64,000 nucleotides of DNA from Winogradskyella thalassocola (GCF_900099995.1 NZ_FNCZ01000001.1:62001-126000), one strand, 5' to 3'; positions 42,223 to 52,394 are shown, counted from the first letter of the stretch. A program made the numbers and translations. Notes: generated from the letters alone by a model not told the origin.

Positions 42223-43503
42223 ATGCGAAAGCACCTGTTTGTCGTTTTACTTATAACGCTTGCATCTTACAGTTATGCACAGCAAGCACGTGTAACTAAA
42301 AAAGACTCTACAAAAACAGCTCAAGATTCCATTAAGAAAACAGAATTCTTAAAAAACATTGGAAACGGATTTCTGCCTTTTAATTACTTTAATATCGATT
42401 TAAAGTATCTCATTAAATTCAATCAATACGAGGGTATACGAAGTGGATTAGGTGGTATTACAAATGATCGGTTTTCAGAACGCTACCGTATCGATGGCTA
42501 TTTGGTTTATGGTTTTAAAGATAAGGCGCTTAAATATAAAATTGGTGGAGGCTTTAGAATTAATGAAACTTCAAATACGTGGATTAATCTTGCTTATATC
42601 GATGATTTACAAGAAACCGGAAGTTCAAAATTTTTAACCGACAAACGTTTTTTTACTTTTTTTGAGCCACGATTATTAAATATTGATTTGTTTCACCGGC
42701 ACATTACAAAATCCATTTCACTACAGCATAAATTTTCTAACCACTTACTTTCGGAAACTCAATTCGCAATATCAAAAATAGACCCAACATATTATTATAA
42801 CTTTTTAATAGATAACAAAACCTACTCTAGTTATGATTTAAGTACGTCCAAAATCGGTTTGCAATGGAGTCCATTTAGCACGTTTGCTAAAACAAATGGT
42901 AAGTTAGAAGAAACCAAAGATGGCTTTCCAAAATTTACGCTTCAATACACACAAGCGTTCAAATCTATTTTAGGTAGTGATTTTAATTTTTCCAAGCTCG
43001 ATTTTAGAACCATACAGCAATTCCAACATAAAAATAACGCTATAACCAAACTAACACTGGTTGCAGGCATTGCGGGAGGAGACACACCAATAACGCATCT
43101 ATATCATGCCTACCCTAATAATATTCGGAAAGAAACCATACTACAGCGTTTCTCTGTGGCAGGTTTAAATAGTTTCGAAACGATGTATTTTAATGAATTT
43201 TTTAGCGATAAATTTTCAACATTACAATTGAAACACACGCTAAAACCCTTTAAAATTACGGATCGTTTTAAACCACAACTGGTATTAATATCGCGTTATG
43301 CTATTGGAGATATGAATAATACTAGCAGACATCAAGGCATTCAATTTAGCACACTTAACAAGCTCTATTCAGAATCTGGTTTTGAAATCAACAAATTACT
43401 CTTTGGTTTTGGACTTAGTTTTGCCTATAGATATGGGGGGTATCACCTACCCAATTTTGAAGATAACATCGCCTTTAAGTTTACCTTCAATATTTCACTA
43501 TAA
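42223..43503 (+). CDS. Outer-membrane beta-barrel protein, DUF5686-like
   Basis: The 426-residue protein has a signal peptide (KHLFVVLLITLASYSYAQ) and then mostly amphipathic beta strands with aromatic ends (RIDGYLVYGFKDKALKYKIGGG, KLLFGFGLSFAYRYGGYHL), with a terminal strand ending FKFTFNISL. The pattern matches the C-terminal barrel portion of DUF5686 proteins, here without the N-terminal carboxypeptidase-like regulatory domain those often have. It sits 75 bases after frr, past the terminator, and before an MMPL exporter gene. The role is unknown, probably in envelope transport or assembly. Confidence 0.75.
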   Translation: MRKHLFVVLLITLASYSYAQQARVTKKDSTKTAQDSIKKTEFLKNIGNGFLPFNYFNIDLKYLIKFNQYEGIRSGLGGITNDRFSERYRIDGYLVYGFKDKALKYKIGGGFRINETSNTWINLAYIDDLQETGSSKFLTDKRFFTFFEPRLLNIDLFHRHITKSISLQHKFSNHLLSETQFAISKIDPTYYYNFLIDNKTYSSYDLSTSKIGLQWSPFSTFAKTNGKLEETKDGFPKFTLQYTQAFKSILGSDFNFSKLDFRTIQQFQHKNNAITKLTLVAGIAGGDTPITHLYHAYPNNIRKETILQRFSVAGLNSFETMYFNEFFSDKFSTLQLKHTLKPFKITDRFKPQLVLISRYAIGDMNNTSRHQGIQFSTLNKLYSESGFEINKLLFGFGLSFAYRYGGYHLPNFEDNIAFKFTFNISL

Positions 43504-43526
43504 GGCAAATTATAATACTGTTAATT

Positions 43527-43550
43527 AACCTACAAATCCTTAGGTTTTTT
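43527..43550 (+). terminator. Weak terminator after the DUF5686-like gene
   Basis: AACCTA and TAGGTT pair across CAAATCCT and are followed by TTTTTC. The stem is only 6 bp. Confidence 0.5.
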
Positions 43551-43671
43551 CTACCTTTACCGCTCATTTTTGTCACTCAACGATATTAAAGATATTGAGG
43601 AGACTGTTTCAAAAATAATTATATTTTTCAACTAATACCTTATGAGCTTACTCTGAGGACGTTACTAAGAC

Positions 43672-46080
43672 ATGTTTAAACTTTTTACCACAGGTTTTTG
43701 GGAAGCTATTGCGAGACTTATTCTACGTAATAAAATTTTTATGCTTATTGCCATTATTTTGGCGACGGTGTTTTTCAGCTTTCAATGGAAACACATGCGT
43801 TTTTCATCTACTGAAGCTAATTTATTACCAGATGACCATGAAGTTAACCTTATTTATAACGAGTTTTTAGAAATTTTTGGAGAAGAAGGAAATTTAGTTG
43901 TATTAGGTGTAAAAGATTCTACATTATTCTCAGTAAAACAGTTGAATGCATGGAATGCACTTGCCGATTCCTTTAAAGGCTATGATGAAGTTGAAGCTGT
44001 TTTATCCATCAAAGACCTTCAAAAATTAGTTAAAAATACTGAAAAAGTTCAGTTTGAATTAGAGCCTTTTATAAAGGATTCTATATCTAGTATTGAAGAG
44101 GTCAATAAACTTCAAAAAGAGCTTTTTGAGCAATATCCTTTTTACGATAATTTCTTATTTAACCCAGAGACTAAAACCGTTAGAACGGCGCTCTACTTAA
44201 AGAAAGATATTATTAATACACCTGCCCGGAAAGCATTTATTATAAATAATCTTCAGGAAAAAGTTGATACGTTCGAAGCCCAAACAGGTTTAGACGTTAG
44301 AGTTTCTGGAATGCCGTATATCCGAACTTTAAATTCTCAAAGTATAATAGATGAAATTCCGATTTTTATTGGAGGAGCGCTATTTGTAACGTCATTAATT
44401 TTCTTCTTATTCTTTAGATCGTTTACAGCCACTTTTATTTCACTTATCGTTGTATGTATTGGTGTGATGTGGACCTTTGGTATTTTGGGATTACTTGGGT
44501 ATGAAATCACAGTTCTCACCGCTTTAATTCCACCGTTAATCATTGTAATCGGAATTCCGAATTGTATTTTCTTAATCAATAAATTTCAACACGAAGTAAA
44601 ATCTCATGGTAACAAAGTAAGGTCGCTACAACGTGTCATTACCAAAGTGGGGAATGCCACTTTAATGACTAATGTTACAACGGCTTCTGGTTTTGCCACA
44701 TTTATGCTTACCGAAAGTACATTACTTAAAGAGTTTGGTATTGTAGCATCATTGAGTATTCTGGCAATTTTCACATTGTGCTTACTCATTATTCCTATAA
44801 TGTATACGTTTTTACCTTACCCTAAAGAACGTCATCTCGAACATTTAAATAAACGTTGGATTGGTGCTTTTGTAAATTGGATGGAATCCATGGTAAAGAA
44901 CAAAAAAATTACGATATATATTACAACATTGATCTTAATTGTTGCCAGTATTATTGGAATTCATCAAATTAAAATTTCGGGAAGTCTTATAGAGGATATG
45001 CCTCAAAACACAGAGTTTTTTAAAGATATTCGGTTTTTCGAATCTGAATTTAATGGTATTATGCCATTAGAAATTATGATTGATACCAAACGTAAAAAAG
45101 GAGTTATGAAATTAGCGACTTTAAAACGTATGGATGAACTTGAAGACCTAATTCAAGACATACCAGAATTATCGCGACCAATTTCAGTAGTAAGCTTAGT
45201 AAAATACAGCAAGCAAGCCTATTACAACGGTAATCCTAAATATTATCAATTACCAACAAGTCAAGAAAATAGTTTCATCTTATCGTATGCTAAAAATTCA
45301 TCAACGAATGTTAACATGCTTAATAATTTCGTAGATAGCACAGGGCAATATGCACGTATTACTACGTTTATGAAGGATATTGGTACAGATAAAATGGAGC
45401 GTATTCAAGAAGACCTTCAAGTTAAAATTAACAAGCTATTTCCTAAAGAACGTTATAATGTTATTATTACAGGTAAAGCTTTGGTCTTTCAAAAAGGAAC
45501 TAAATATCTAGTTAAAAACTTAGCAATTTCACTGACACTTGCCATAGTCCTCATTGCTTTATTTATGGCTTATTTGTTCCGTTCTTTTAGAATGATTATT
45601 GTTTCACTTATACCAAACTTATTGCCGCTTGTAATAACAGCAGGTATCATGGGGTATTTGGGTGTACCTATAAAACCTTCAACTATCTTGGTGTTTAGTA
45701 TTGCCTTTGGTATTTCTGTAGATGATACCATTCACTTTTTGGCAAAATACAGGCAAGAATTACAAGCCAACAATTGGAAAATTAGGAAGTCTGTATATGC
45801 AGCATTAAGAGAAACCGGTGTTAGTATGATCTATACCTCTATTGTATTATTCTTTGGATTTTCGGTATTTACAATATCTAGTTTTGGTGGTACTGTAGCT
45901 TTAGGAGCTTTAGTATCTATAACCTTATTATTTGCTATGCTTTCTAACTTACTGTTATTACCTTCGCTATTATTATCTTTAGAGCGAAATATTGCCAATA
46001 AAGAGGTCTTAAGAAAACCTTCTATTAATATTATTGCTTCTGAGGATAGTGATGAAGACGATAAAGAGAATAAAGATTAA
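43672..46080 (+). CDS. MMPL/RND superfamily exporter
   Basis: The 802-residue protein has the MMPL/patched-like layout: one N-terminal helix (20-40), a large extracytoplasmic domain (about 45-225), five or six helices (225-390), a second extracytoplasmic domain (430-620) and a second helix bundle (625-770). The conserved helix 4 acidic pair appears as SVDDTIHFLAKYRQEL in the second half. The first half lacks that pair and has IVIGIPNCIFLINKFQHE instead. Such proteins export lipids or hydrophobic compounds by proton motive force; the substrate is unknown. The C-terminal tail is strongly acidic (EDSDEDDKENKD). Confidence 0.9.
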   Translation: MFKLFTTGFWEAIARLILRNKIFMLIAIILATVFFSFQWKHMRFSSTEANLLPDDHEVNLIYNEFLEIFGEEGNLVVLGVKDSTLFSVKQLNAWNALADSFKGYDEVEAVLSIKDLQKLVKNTEKVQFELEPFIKDSISSIEEVNKLQKELFEQYPFYDNFLFNPETKTVRTALYLKKDIINTPARKAFIINNLQEKVDTFEAQTGLDVRVSGMPYIRTLNSQSIIDEIPIFIGGALFVTSLIFFLFFRSFTATFISLIVVCIGVMWTFGILGLLGYEITVLTALIPPLIIVIGIPNCIFLINKFQHEVKSHGNKVRSLQRVITKVGNATLMTNVTTASGFATFMLTESTLLKEFGIVASLSILAIFTLCLLIIPIMYTFLPYPKERHLEHLNKRWIGAFVNWMESMVKNKKITIYITTLILIVASIIGIHQIKISGSLIEDMPQNTEFFKDIRFFESEFNGIMPLEIMIDTKRKKGVMKLATLKRMDELEDLIQDIPELSRPISVVSLVKYSKQAYYNGNPKYYQLPTSQENSFILSYAKNSSTNVNMLNNFVDSTGQYARITTFMKDIGTDKMERIQEDLQVKINKLFPKERYNVIITGKALVFQKGTKYLVKNLAISLTLAIVLIALFMAYLFRSFRMIIVSLIPNLLPLVITAGIMGYLGVPIKPSTILVFSIAFGISVDDTIHFLAKYRQELQANNWKIRKSVYAALRETGVSMIYTSIVLFFGFSVFTISSFGGTVALGALVSITLLFAMLSNLLLLPSLLLSLERNIANKEVLRKPSINIIASEDSDEDDKENKD

Positions 46081-46113
46081 CACATATTTTAGCATTCAAA
46101 AATTATTTATAAA

Positions 46114-47559
46114 ATGACTTCAAAAACTGTAGCACAATTATTATCACAAGATGTCACCTTACAAGATGTTTCTATTAAAGGTTGGGTAAGAACGTTTAGA
46201 GCTAATCGATTTATTGCCTTAAATGATGGTTCTACCATTAATAATATTCAATGTGTTGTTGATTTTGAGAATTTTGACGAAGCTCTTTTAAAGCGCGTCA
46301 CTACAGGGGCAGCAATACACGTAACCGGAGAGTTGGTAGAAAGCCAGGGCAAAGGACAATCGGTTGAAATTGTTGTAAAAAGTTTAGAAATTTTAGGTGA
46401 TTCTGATCCTGAAACTTACCCTATTCAACCTAAAAAACATTCCTTTGAATTCTTAAGAGAAAATGCACATTTGCGTACTAGAACAAACACGTTTAGTGCT
46501 GTGATGCGTTTAAGATCATCGTTATCATTTGCTGTTCATAAATATTTTAACGAGAATGGTTTCAATTACATGCATACACCTATTATAACCGGAAGTGATG
46601 CAGAAGGAGCAGGTGAAATGTTTAAAGTTTCAAATTTAGATCCTAAAAACCCACCTTTAAATGACGATGGTTCTATAAATTATAAAGAAGATTTCTTTGG
46701 TAAGGAAACTAATTTAACGGTATCTGGTCAACTTGAAGCTGAAACTTACGCGATGTCTTTAGGTAAAGTTTACACTTTCGGACCAACATTTAGAGCAGAA
46801 AACTCTAATACTACGCGTCACTTAGCTGAATTCTGGATGATTGAACCAGAAGTTGCTTTTATGGATTTAGCAGGAAACATGGATTTAGCTGAAGATTTTA
46901 TGAAATCTGTTTTAAGCTATGTACTTGAAAATAACAAAGAGGATTTAGAATTCTTAGACAAGCGTTTACTTGATGAAGAAAAGGTAAAACCACAAGCGGA
47001 CCGCAGTGACATGAGCCTAATTGAAAAAATTAAGTTTGTTGTAGATAATAACTTTAAACGCGTAAGCTATACCGAAGCTATTGATATTCTAAGAAACTCC
47101 AAGCCGAACAAAAAGAAGAAATTCAACTATATCATTGAAGAATGGGGAGCAGATTTACAATCTGAACACGAACGTTTCTTAGTAGAAAAGCACTTTAAAT
47201 GTCCTGTAATTTTATTTGATTACCCAGCCAACATTAAAGCATTCTACATGCGTTTAAATGAGCCTGACAGTGAAGGAAGAGAAACCGTAAGAGCTATGGA
47301 TATTTTATTTCCAGGTATTGGTGAAATGGTTGGAGGATCGCAACGTGAAGAACGTTTAGATGTCTTAAAAGAAAAGATGAAAGCTTTAGATATTTCTGAA
47401 GAAGAATTATGGTGGTATTTAGATTTACGTAAATACGGAACAGCTGTTCACTCTGGCTTTGGATTAGGTTTTGAGCGTTTAGTTATGTTCGCTACAGGTA
47501 TGGGAAATATAAGAGATGTCATTCCTTATCCTAGAACACCACAAAATGCAGAGTTTTAA
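46114..47559 (+). CDS. asnS: Asparaginyl-tRNA synthetase
   Basis: AsnRS charges tRNA-Asn with asparagine. The 481-residue class II enzyme has an OB-fold anticodon domain (1-105, with VSIKGWVRTFRANRF) and a catalytic domain with motif 1 (FNYMHTPIITGSDAEGAGEMF, first part), motif 2 FGPTFRAENSNTTRHLAEFWMIEPE (as its core RAENSNTTRHLAEF) and motif 3 GFGLGFERLVMFATGM. The insertion between motifs 2 and 3 is typical of bacterial AsnRS. A strong terminator follows. Confidence 0.97.
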   Translation: MTSKTVAQLLSQDVTLQDVSIKGWVRTFRANRFIALNDGSTINNIQCVVDFENFDEALLKRVTTGAAIHVTGELVESQGKGQSVEIVVKSLEILGDSDPETYPIQPKKHSFEFLRENAHLRTRTNTFSAVMRLRSSLSFAVHKYFNENGFNYMHTPIITGSDAEGAGEMFKVSNLDPKNPPLNDDGSINYKEDFFGKETNLTVSGQLEAETYAMSLGKVYTFGPTFRAENSNTTRHLAEFWMIEPEVAFMDLAGNMDLAEDFMKSVLSYVLENNKEDLEFLDKRLLDEEKVKPQADRSDMSLIEKIKFVVDNNFKRVSYTEAIDILRNSKPNKKKKFNYIIEEWGADLQSEHERFLVEKHFKCPVILFDYPANIKAFYMRLNEPDSEGRETVRAMDILFPGIGEMVGGSQREERLDVLKEKMKALDISEEELWWYLDLRKYGTAVHSGFGLGFERLVMFATGMGNIRDVIPYPRTPQNAEF

Positions 47560-47570
47560 TCACTATATTT

Positions 47571-47607
47571 AAACCTGTCAGGTTTTAAAAACCTGATAGG
47601 TTTTTTT
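47571..47607 (+). terminator. Intrinsic terminator after asnS
   Basis: AACCTGTCAGGTT and AACCTGATAGGTT form a 13-bp stem with one G-T pair, followed by seven Ts. Confidence 0.92.
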
Positions 47608-47634
47608 ATTATTTTTATAATCAACTAAAATTTT

Positions 47635-49101
47635 ATGTCTTTAAAGCAGTTTTTATCATTTAAGCTCTCACAAAAGCTTTCTCCACAGCAGATTCAGCTT
47701 ATGAAGTTGATTCAATTGCCGACTCAGGCTTTTGAGCAACGTTTAAAGCAAGAGTTAGAAGAAAACCCAGCTTTAGACACGGGAAAAGAATCGGACGAGT
47801 CTGACGACAACTTTGATGAATTCGATAATTCTGAAGAGACTTACGATGACAATGAAACTATTGAAGCTGATGATATTAATATTGATGAATATCTAAGTGA
47901 CGACGAAATCCCAGAATACAGAACACAAGCCAACAACTATAGCGCAGATGATGAAGATAAATCTGTTCCCTATGCTGCTGGAACGTCTTTTACACAACAT
48001 TTAATAAATCAATTAAATACTTTTCGTTTATCAGACCAAGAAGAAGAAATAGCGTATTTCTTAGTTGGTAGTGTTGACGAAAGTGGTTACATACGTCGAT
48101 CACTCGCTGATATTACAGACGATTTAGCGTTTACACAAAATGTGTATACGACTGAAGAAGAAGTTGAAAAGGTCCTCAACATCGTGCATCAATTAGATCC
48201 TGCCGGTGTTGGAGCTCGTAATCTTCAAGAATGTTTAAGTATTCAATTACATAGAAAAGAACAACATCCAGATGTCGAACTAGCAACAACTATTATAGAT
48301 AAAGGCTTTGAGCAATTCACCAAAAAGCACTATAAGAAGTTAATGCAAAAATTTAATATTGACGAAGAGCAACTTAAAGATGCTATAGAAGAAGTTGAAA
48401 GACTTAATCCTAAACCCGGTGGTTCTTATGCTGGTAATAACAAAATCGTAGAGCACATTGTACCAGATTTTGCGATAAAGATTGTGGATGGGGAATTAGA
48501 GTTGACGTTAAACGGTAGAAATGCACCAGAGTTACATGTCTCCCGAGAATACAACAACATGCTTAAGGGTTATAAAGAGACTAAAGAAAAGTCGAAATCT
48601 CAAAAGGATGCGATTATGTTTATAAAGCAAAAGCTAGATGCTGCAAAATGGTTTATAGAAGCCGTAAGACAACGCCAGCAAACTTTATTTGTAACTATGA
48701 GTTCTATAATGCATTACCAAAAAGAATACTTCTTAACTGGTGATGAGCGTAATTTACGTCCTATGATTTTAAAGGATATTGCTGACGAAATTGAAATGGA
48801 TGTTTCTACCATTTCTAGAGTTGCAAACAGTAAATATGTAGATACTCCTTACGGCACAAAATTAATTAAAGAATTCTTCTCAGAATCGATGACTAACGAT
48901 CAAGGTGAAGAGGTTTCAACTAGAGAAATCAAAAAAATCCTTGAGACCGTTATAGAGGAAGAAAGTAAAAAGAAACCTCTAACCGATGAAGCGCTTTCTA
49001 AAATATTGAAAGAAAAAGGCTATCCAATCGCAAGACGTACAGTTGCGAAGTATAGAGAGCAATTAGATATTCCTGTAGCACGATTAAGAAAGGAACTTTA
49101 A
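47635..49101 (+). CDS. rpoN: RNA polymerase sigma-54 factor
   Basis: Sigma-54 directs activator-dependent transcription. The 488-residue protein has region I at the start (QKLSPQQIQLMKLIQLPTQA, then LKQELEENPALD), an acidic region II (about 50-115) and a core-binding region. A HTH (ADEIEMDVSTISRVANSKYV) and the diagnostic RpoN box ARRTVAKYRE near the C-terminus follow. No activator gene of the bEBP type is seen in this window, so its regulon is elsewhere. It ends 4 bases before the convergent neighbour. Confidence 0.97.
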   Translation: MSLKQFLSFKLSQKLSPQQIQLMKLIQLPTQAFEQRLKQELEENPALDTGKESDESDDNFDEFDNSEETYDDNETIEADDINIDEYLSDDEIPEYRTQANNYSADDEDKSVPYAAGTSFTQHLINQLNTFRLSDQEEEIAYFLVGSVDESGYIRRSLADITDDLAFTQNVYTTEEEVEKVLNIVHQLDPAGVGARNLQECLSIQLHRKEQHPDVELATTIIDKGFEQFTKKHYKKLMQKFNIDEEQLKDAIEEVERLNPKPGGSYAGNNKIVEHIVPDFAIKIVDGELELTLNGRNAPELHVSREYNNMLKGYKETKEKSKSQKDAIMFIKQKLDAAKWFIEAVRQRQQTLFVTMSSIMHYQKEYFLTGDERNLRPMILKDIADEIEMDVSTISRVANSKYVDTPYGTKLIKEFFSESMTNDQGEEVSTREIKKILETVIEEESKKKPLTDEALSKILKEKGYPIARRTVAKYREQLDIPVARLRKEL

Positions 49102-49105
49102 ACGT

Positions 49106-50998
49106 TTATTGCGTACAACTTTCACAATAACTTTTGCGCAAATAATCGTTTGCCAATAGCTGAAATGTTACTCCTCCATTTTCAACAGCATTAAATATTT
49201 TACAATATCTGTTACTGTTAAGGTTTATAGCGTTTAACATAATTGCTCTATAAGCATCAGTCTTAGTGAGCTCATTATCGGTTAGTGTTAAGTTTAAGTA
49301 GTAAAACAGTAAGTCTTCATCCACATCTATAGAACGCACTTTTTTAGTTAATAATTCAGCCGCTTTATCCGTATTTGCATAATACACTAAATACTGCGCT
49401 AAACTAAAATAGTCAAAATCTGAAAGTGAGACTTTCTTATATGCATTAGTAATGTAATTTACCGACTTATCTTTGTTTTTGTAATCGCGCTCGCGCATAT
49501 ACTTTTCACTTTTAATGATGTGATAATTGATCATCATCCTATCGATAAGCTGCTGGTCAATACCAAAACTCTTTAGAGCGTAAATTTCTGATTTAAACTT
49601 ATCGTCATTTACAGGTTCAATATTGTGACGCCAAATTAAAAATTTTAAGGCTACTAAATTATAACGCACTTTAGGATTCTTAGCTTCTAATTTTTTTAGA
49701 GTTTCTAGTTCATTCCTTACGATAATAAGTTGCTTTTGGTCTAATTGGTATTTAATGGCACTATTGTTATTTAAAAAATTAATGAATTTCAACTGTGCAG
49801 GAATTTCCATATTTTTTAAAATATCTGGTGATACTTCCTTATTCTTTAGCTTTTCAAAAATTGAATTCTGTATTTGGGCAGCTTCATCTAATTTACCATC
49901 CTTTATAGACGAATTAAAGAGACTTACCAATTCTGTAGAAGATTTTGCTTTATAGATATCTTTACGCTCTAATTCTAACGTAATAACCGCTTTTCTATGA
50001 TTTTTTAAATAATGCTCCATGTCTTGAGAAAATGAACCAACAAGTTTAGATTTTAATTCATCTTTACTTAACAACTTAAGATTCTCGTGTTGTGTACCTT
50101 CAATATCATTTAAAAATTCAACCCAATTTTCTGAAGACGAAATAGTTGTTCTAATATTTGGTTTTTGATACGATTGAATGGCCTTGGCAATACTATTAGC
50201 TCTTTCCTGTTGCAATTCTATATTGCGTTCTAAACTTCCCTCAATAGATGAATACGCTTTTATATTTATACTCTTTATATTAAAGTTTGTTAAGTTTAAT
50301 GAATCGTAAACTGGTTTTATATCCGCTGATGAATATTGCGTCTTATTCTTCTCAAATGGTATTTTAAAGCGAAGCGTTTTATAGGTTATCTGAAATGATT
50401 CATCTCCAGTATCTGAAACTCTTTCATTTTTAAAACTTATAGAATCTAAATACATGCCCATATCTAATAAGTCCCATTTGTAGGCTTTAATATCATAGAT
50501 GATTTGATAGCGACACAGCGTTTTATTACCTAAGAAAAGCATATTGTATTCTAGTTCTTTATTTTTTAGGTTATCTGGTAATTTACCTACTAATACACGA
50601 TAGGAATTTTCACCAATAGATTTTAAGCCGCTTTTAAGTCGGGATGCATACACAGGTCTTAATAATTCACCTCTAATCTGATCCGTTTTTATATTTTCTA
50701 TTGTACAATCATAAATATCATTAGAAACGACATCAATAGCGATACCATCATCATTACTTGTAAATAAACTATTAAACCACGTTTTATCGTTAGTGTGAAA
50801 ATACAAGTTACCATTGTCATTTTTTATGGTGAAATTTACTTCTTTTGGTTTTTGCTGAAATGCTGAAAAACAACTTCTGCAAGATTGATTTCTTTCGGAT
50901 TCTGACTTAGGAAAAATGATTCCGTAATTACCTTGAGCCAAAGCATAATTGATACTTAGTAAAATGAATAAACTTAAAATGAGGTATTTTTTAATCAT
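49106..50998 (-). CDS. Secreted protein with OmpA-like region, function unknown
   Basis: The 630-residue protein has a signal peptide (KKYLILSLFILLSINYALAQ). Near residues 240-345 the sequence NIKSINIKAYSSIEGS followed by NIELQQERANSIAKAI resembles the OmpA C-terminal fold, where peptidoglycan binding uses N-x2-L-x2-R-A; the pattern is present but diverged. The N-terminal part has a C-RS-C pair (QSCRSCFSAF), and the C-terminal 280 residues are helical and repeat-like (YLVYYANTDKAAELL). I would call it a periplasmic, possibly cell-wall-associated protein. It converges on rpoN with a 4-base gap and has its own start region near 51000. Confidence 0.7.
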   Translation of the reverse strand: MIKKYLILSLFILLSINYALAQGNYGIIFPKSESERNQSCRSCFSAFQQKPKEVNFTIKNDNGNLYFHTNDKTWFNSLFTSNDDGIAIDVVSNDIYDCTIENIKTDQIRGELLRPVYASRLKSGLKSIGENSYRVLVGKLPDNLKNKELEYNMLFLGNKTLCRYQIIYDIKAYKWDLLDMGMYLDSISFKNERVSDTGDESFQITYKTLRFKIPFEKNKTQYSSADIKPVYDSLNLTNFNIKSINIKAYSSIEGSLERNIELQQERANSIAKAIQSYQKPNIRTTISSSENWVEFLNDIEGTQHENLKLLSKDELKSKLVGSFSQDMEHYLKNHRKAVITLELERKDIYKAKSSTELVSLFNSSIKDGKLDEAAQIQNSIFEKLKNKEVSPDILKNMEIPAQLKFINFLNNNSAIKYQLDQKQLIIVRNELETLKKLEAKNPKVRYNLVALKFLIWRHNIEPVNDDKFKSEIYALKSFGIDQQLIDRMMINYHIIKSEKYMRERDYKNKDKSVNYITNAYKKVSLSDFDYFSLAQYLVYYANTDKAAELLTKKVRSIDVDEDLLFYYLNLTLTDNELTKTDAYRAIMLNAINLNSNRYCKIFNAVENGGVTFQLLANDYLRKSYCESCTQ

Positions 50999-51075
50999 TA
51001 GATGCCTTTTTCATAAAAATATAATATATAATGCTACTATTAAATTATAGCATGATTTTTTTGCGGATAAAACTT

Positions 51076-51083
51076 TACATTTG
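51076..51083 (+). promoter_or_regulatory. -7 promoter box, near-leaderless gene
   Basis: TACATTTG matches TAnnTTTG; the ATG at 51093 is only 10 bases after it, so the transcript would be almost leaderless. The in-frame TTG within the box is not a start. Confidence 0.55.
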
Positions 51084-51092
51084 TTACTAGAC

Positions 51093-51701
51093 ATGAAAGA
51101 ATTTATTTTAAAAGGTATATCGTTTGTTTTTCACCCCTTAATTATGCCATTATTGGGTATACTTTTTTATTTTTCTAAAACACCACGTTATATTCCTGAA
51201 CCTGTAAGAAATGCAAAAATTTTTTCGATTGTTATCCTTACGATCATATTACCTATTCTTCTATTCTTTCTGCTAAAAACAATTAATAAGGTCAATTCTA
51301 TCTACTTAAAGAGTACTAGAGAACGCTTAATACCACTTTTTATAAATTGTATAATAATTGTATTGATTTTAATCCGCGTCCTGACGCCTGAAGAAATTAT
51401 AGAATTATATTTCTTCTTTTTAGGTATTCTATTTTCTACCCTAACATGTTTTATACTGGCTGTTTTTAAAGTAAAGGCAAGTATTCATATGATCGCTGCT
51501 TCTGGATTTTTTATGTTTGCTGTGGCATTAAGTATGCACTATCATATAAATATTAATGGCACCATTGCCCTAATGATGGTAATTCTTGGAGCGATTGCGA
51601 CCTCGCGTTTACATCTAAAAGCACATACGTCTCAAGAATTAGTTATAGGTGTTTTTACAGGATTGGTACCGCAGTTTATCCTACTTAATTATTGGTTATA
51701 G
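51093..51701 (+). CDS. PAP2-like integral membrane protein
   Basis: The 202-residue protein has about six membrane helices. Near the end SRLHLKAHTSQELVIG resembles PAP2 phosphatase motif 3 (SR-x5-H-x3-D) with Glu in place of Asp, and KASIHMIAASGFFMFA sits where motif 2 (PSGH) would be but lacks its exact residues. It may be a diverged lipid phosphatase or an inactive relative. The start is the ATG at 51093 because an earlier TTG falls inside the promoter box. It overlaps the next, convergent gene by 6 bases. Confidence 0.65.
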   Translation: MKEFILKGISFVFHPLIMPLLGILFYFSKTPRYIPEPVRNAKIFSIVILTIILPILLFFLLKTINKVNSIYLKSTRERLIPLFINCIIIVLILIRVLTPEEIIELYFFFLGILFSTLTCFILAVFKVKASIHMIAASGFFMFAVALSMHYHININGTIALMMVILGAIATSRLHLKAHTSQELVIGVFTGLVPQFILLNYWL

Positions 51702-52394
51702 AATGTAAAACATCAATCCTATTTTTAAGGATTTCATATCTATACTTGCTCCATCAAACGTTGCAGAGTTGTCAAAAATAGAATTTAGACCATAATACAC
51801 ATGAAAATTCCATGTACTATAACCAGCACTCAAGGTTAGACCATATTGAAGTTTATTAAAGCTGTCTATATTAGAAAGTTTTTCATTAGTCACTTCACTT
51901 TTAAATTTCGAAGAATTATAAAACACATAGCCCATTTTAAATCCGGTATAAATACGCCAAAAATTATAATCTTGTTGATTTGATGTTCTCCATCTTATCT
52001 CTAAAGGAACCTCAACAAGATAGGTGGTAAACTTGTTCTTTGAGACATTATATTCACCTTCATCGATTTTAGTGAAGTAAATAGTATTGTCAATATCTTC
52101 AATCAATACATTCTTTTGATTGTATGAATTTGTAGAAATACCCATACCTAAACCAATAGCCACATTACGTTTTTGGTTAATTGGCATATCTCTAATAAAG
52201 CCAAAATGAAAACCAGAAGAAAAACCAGTTTGAGAAATACCTTTTGGCTTTTCATTAAGTAAGTTATAGGTTACAGAGGCGTAGAATTGATCTTCTCTAT
52301 ATTTCTCATCAAGTTCAGATGTATCCGAATTATAGCTTTGAGAAAACCCTAAAAAACCAACTAATGTTACTAAAAGTAAAAGGTAACTTTTCAT
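51696..52394 (-). CDS. Outer-membrane beta-barrel protein, PorT-like
   Basis: The 232-residue protein has a signal peptide (KSYLLLLVTLVGFLGFSQ) and a small outer-membrane barrel of about eight strands (GFHFGFIRDMPINQKRNVAIGLGMG in two strands, YLVEVPLEIRWRT, YTGFKMGYVFY, FHVYYGLNSIF, MKSLKIGLMFYIL). This is the PorT/SprT-type porin family layout. PorT is required for type IX secretion, and a T9SS cargo protein is in this window, but I cannot separate PorT proper from other small barrels by eye. Its own terminator is not clear. Confidence 0.7.
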   Translation of the reverse strand: MKSYLLLLVTLVGFLGFSQSYNSDTSELDEKYREDQFYASVTYNLLNEKPKGISQTGFSSGFHFGFIRDMPINQKRNVAIGLGMGISTNSYNQKNVLIEDIDNTIYFTKIDEGEYNVSKNKFTTYLVEVPLEIRWRTSNQQDYNFWRIYTGFKMGYVFYNSSKFKSEVTNEKLSNIDSFNKLQYGLTLSAGYSTWNFHVYYGLNSIFDNSATFDGASIDMKSLKIGLMFYIL

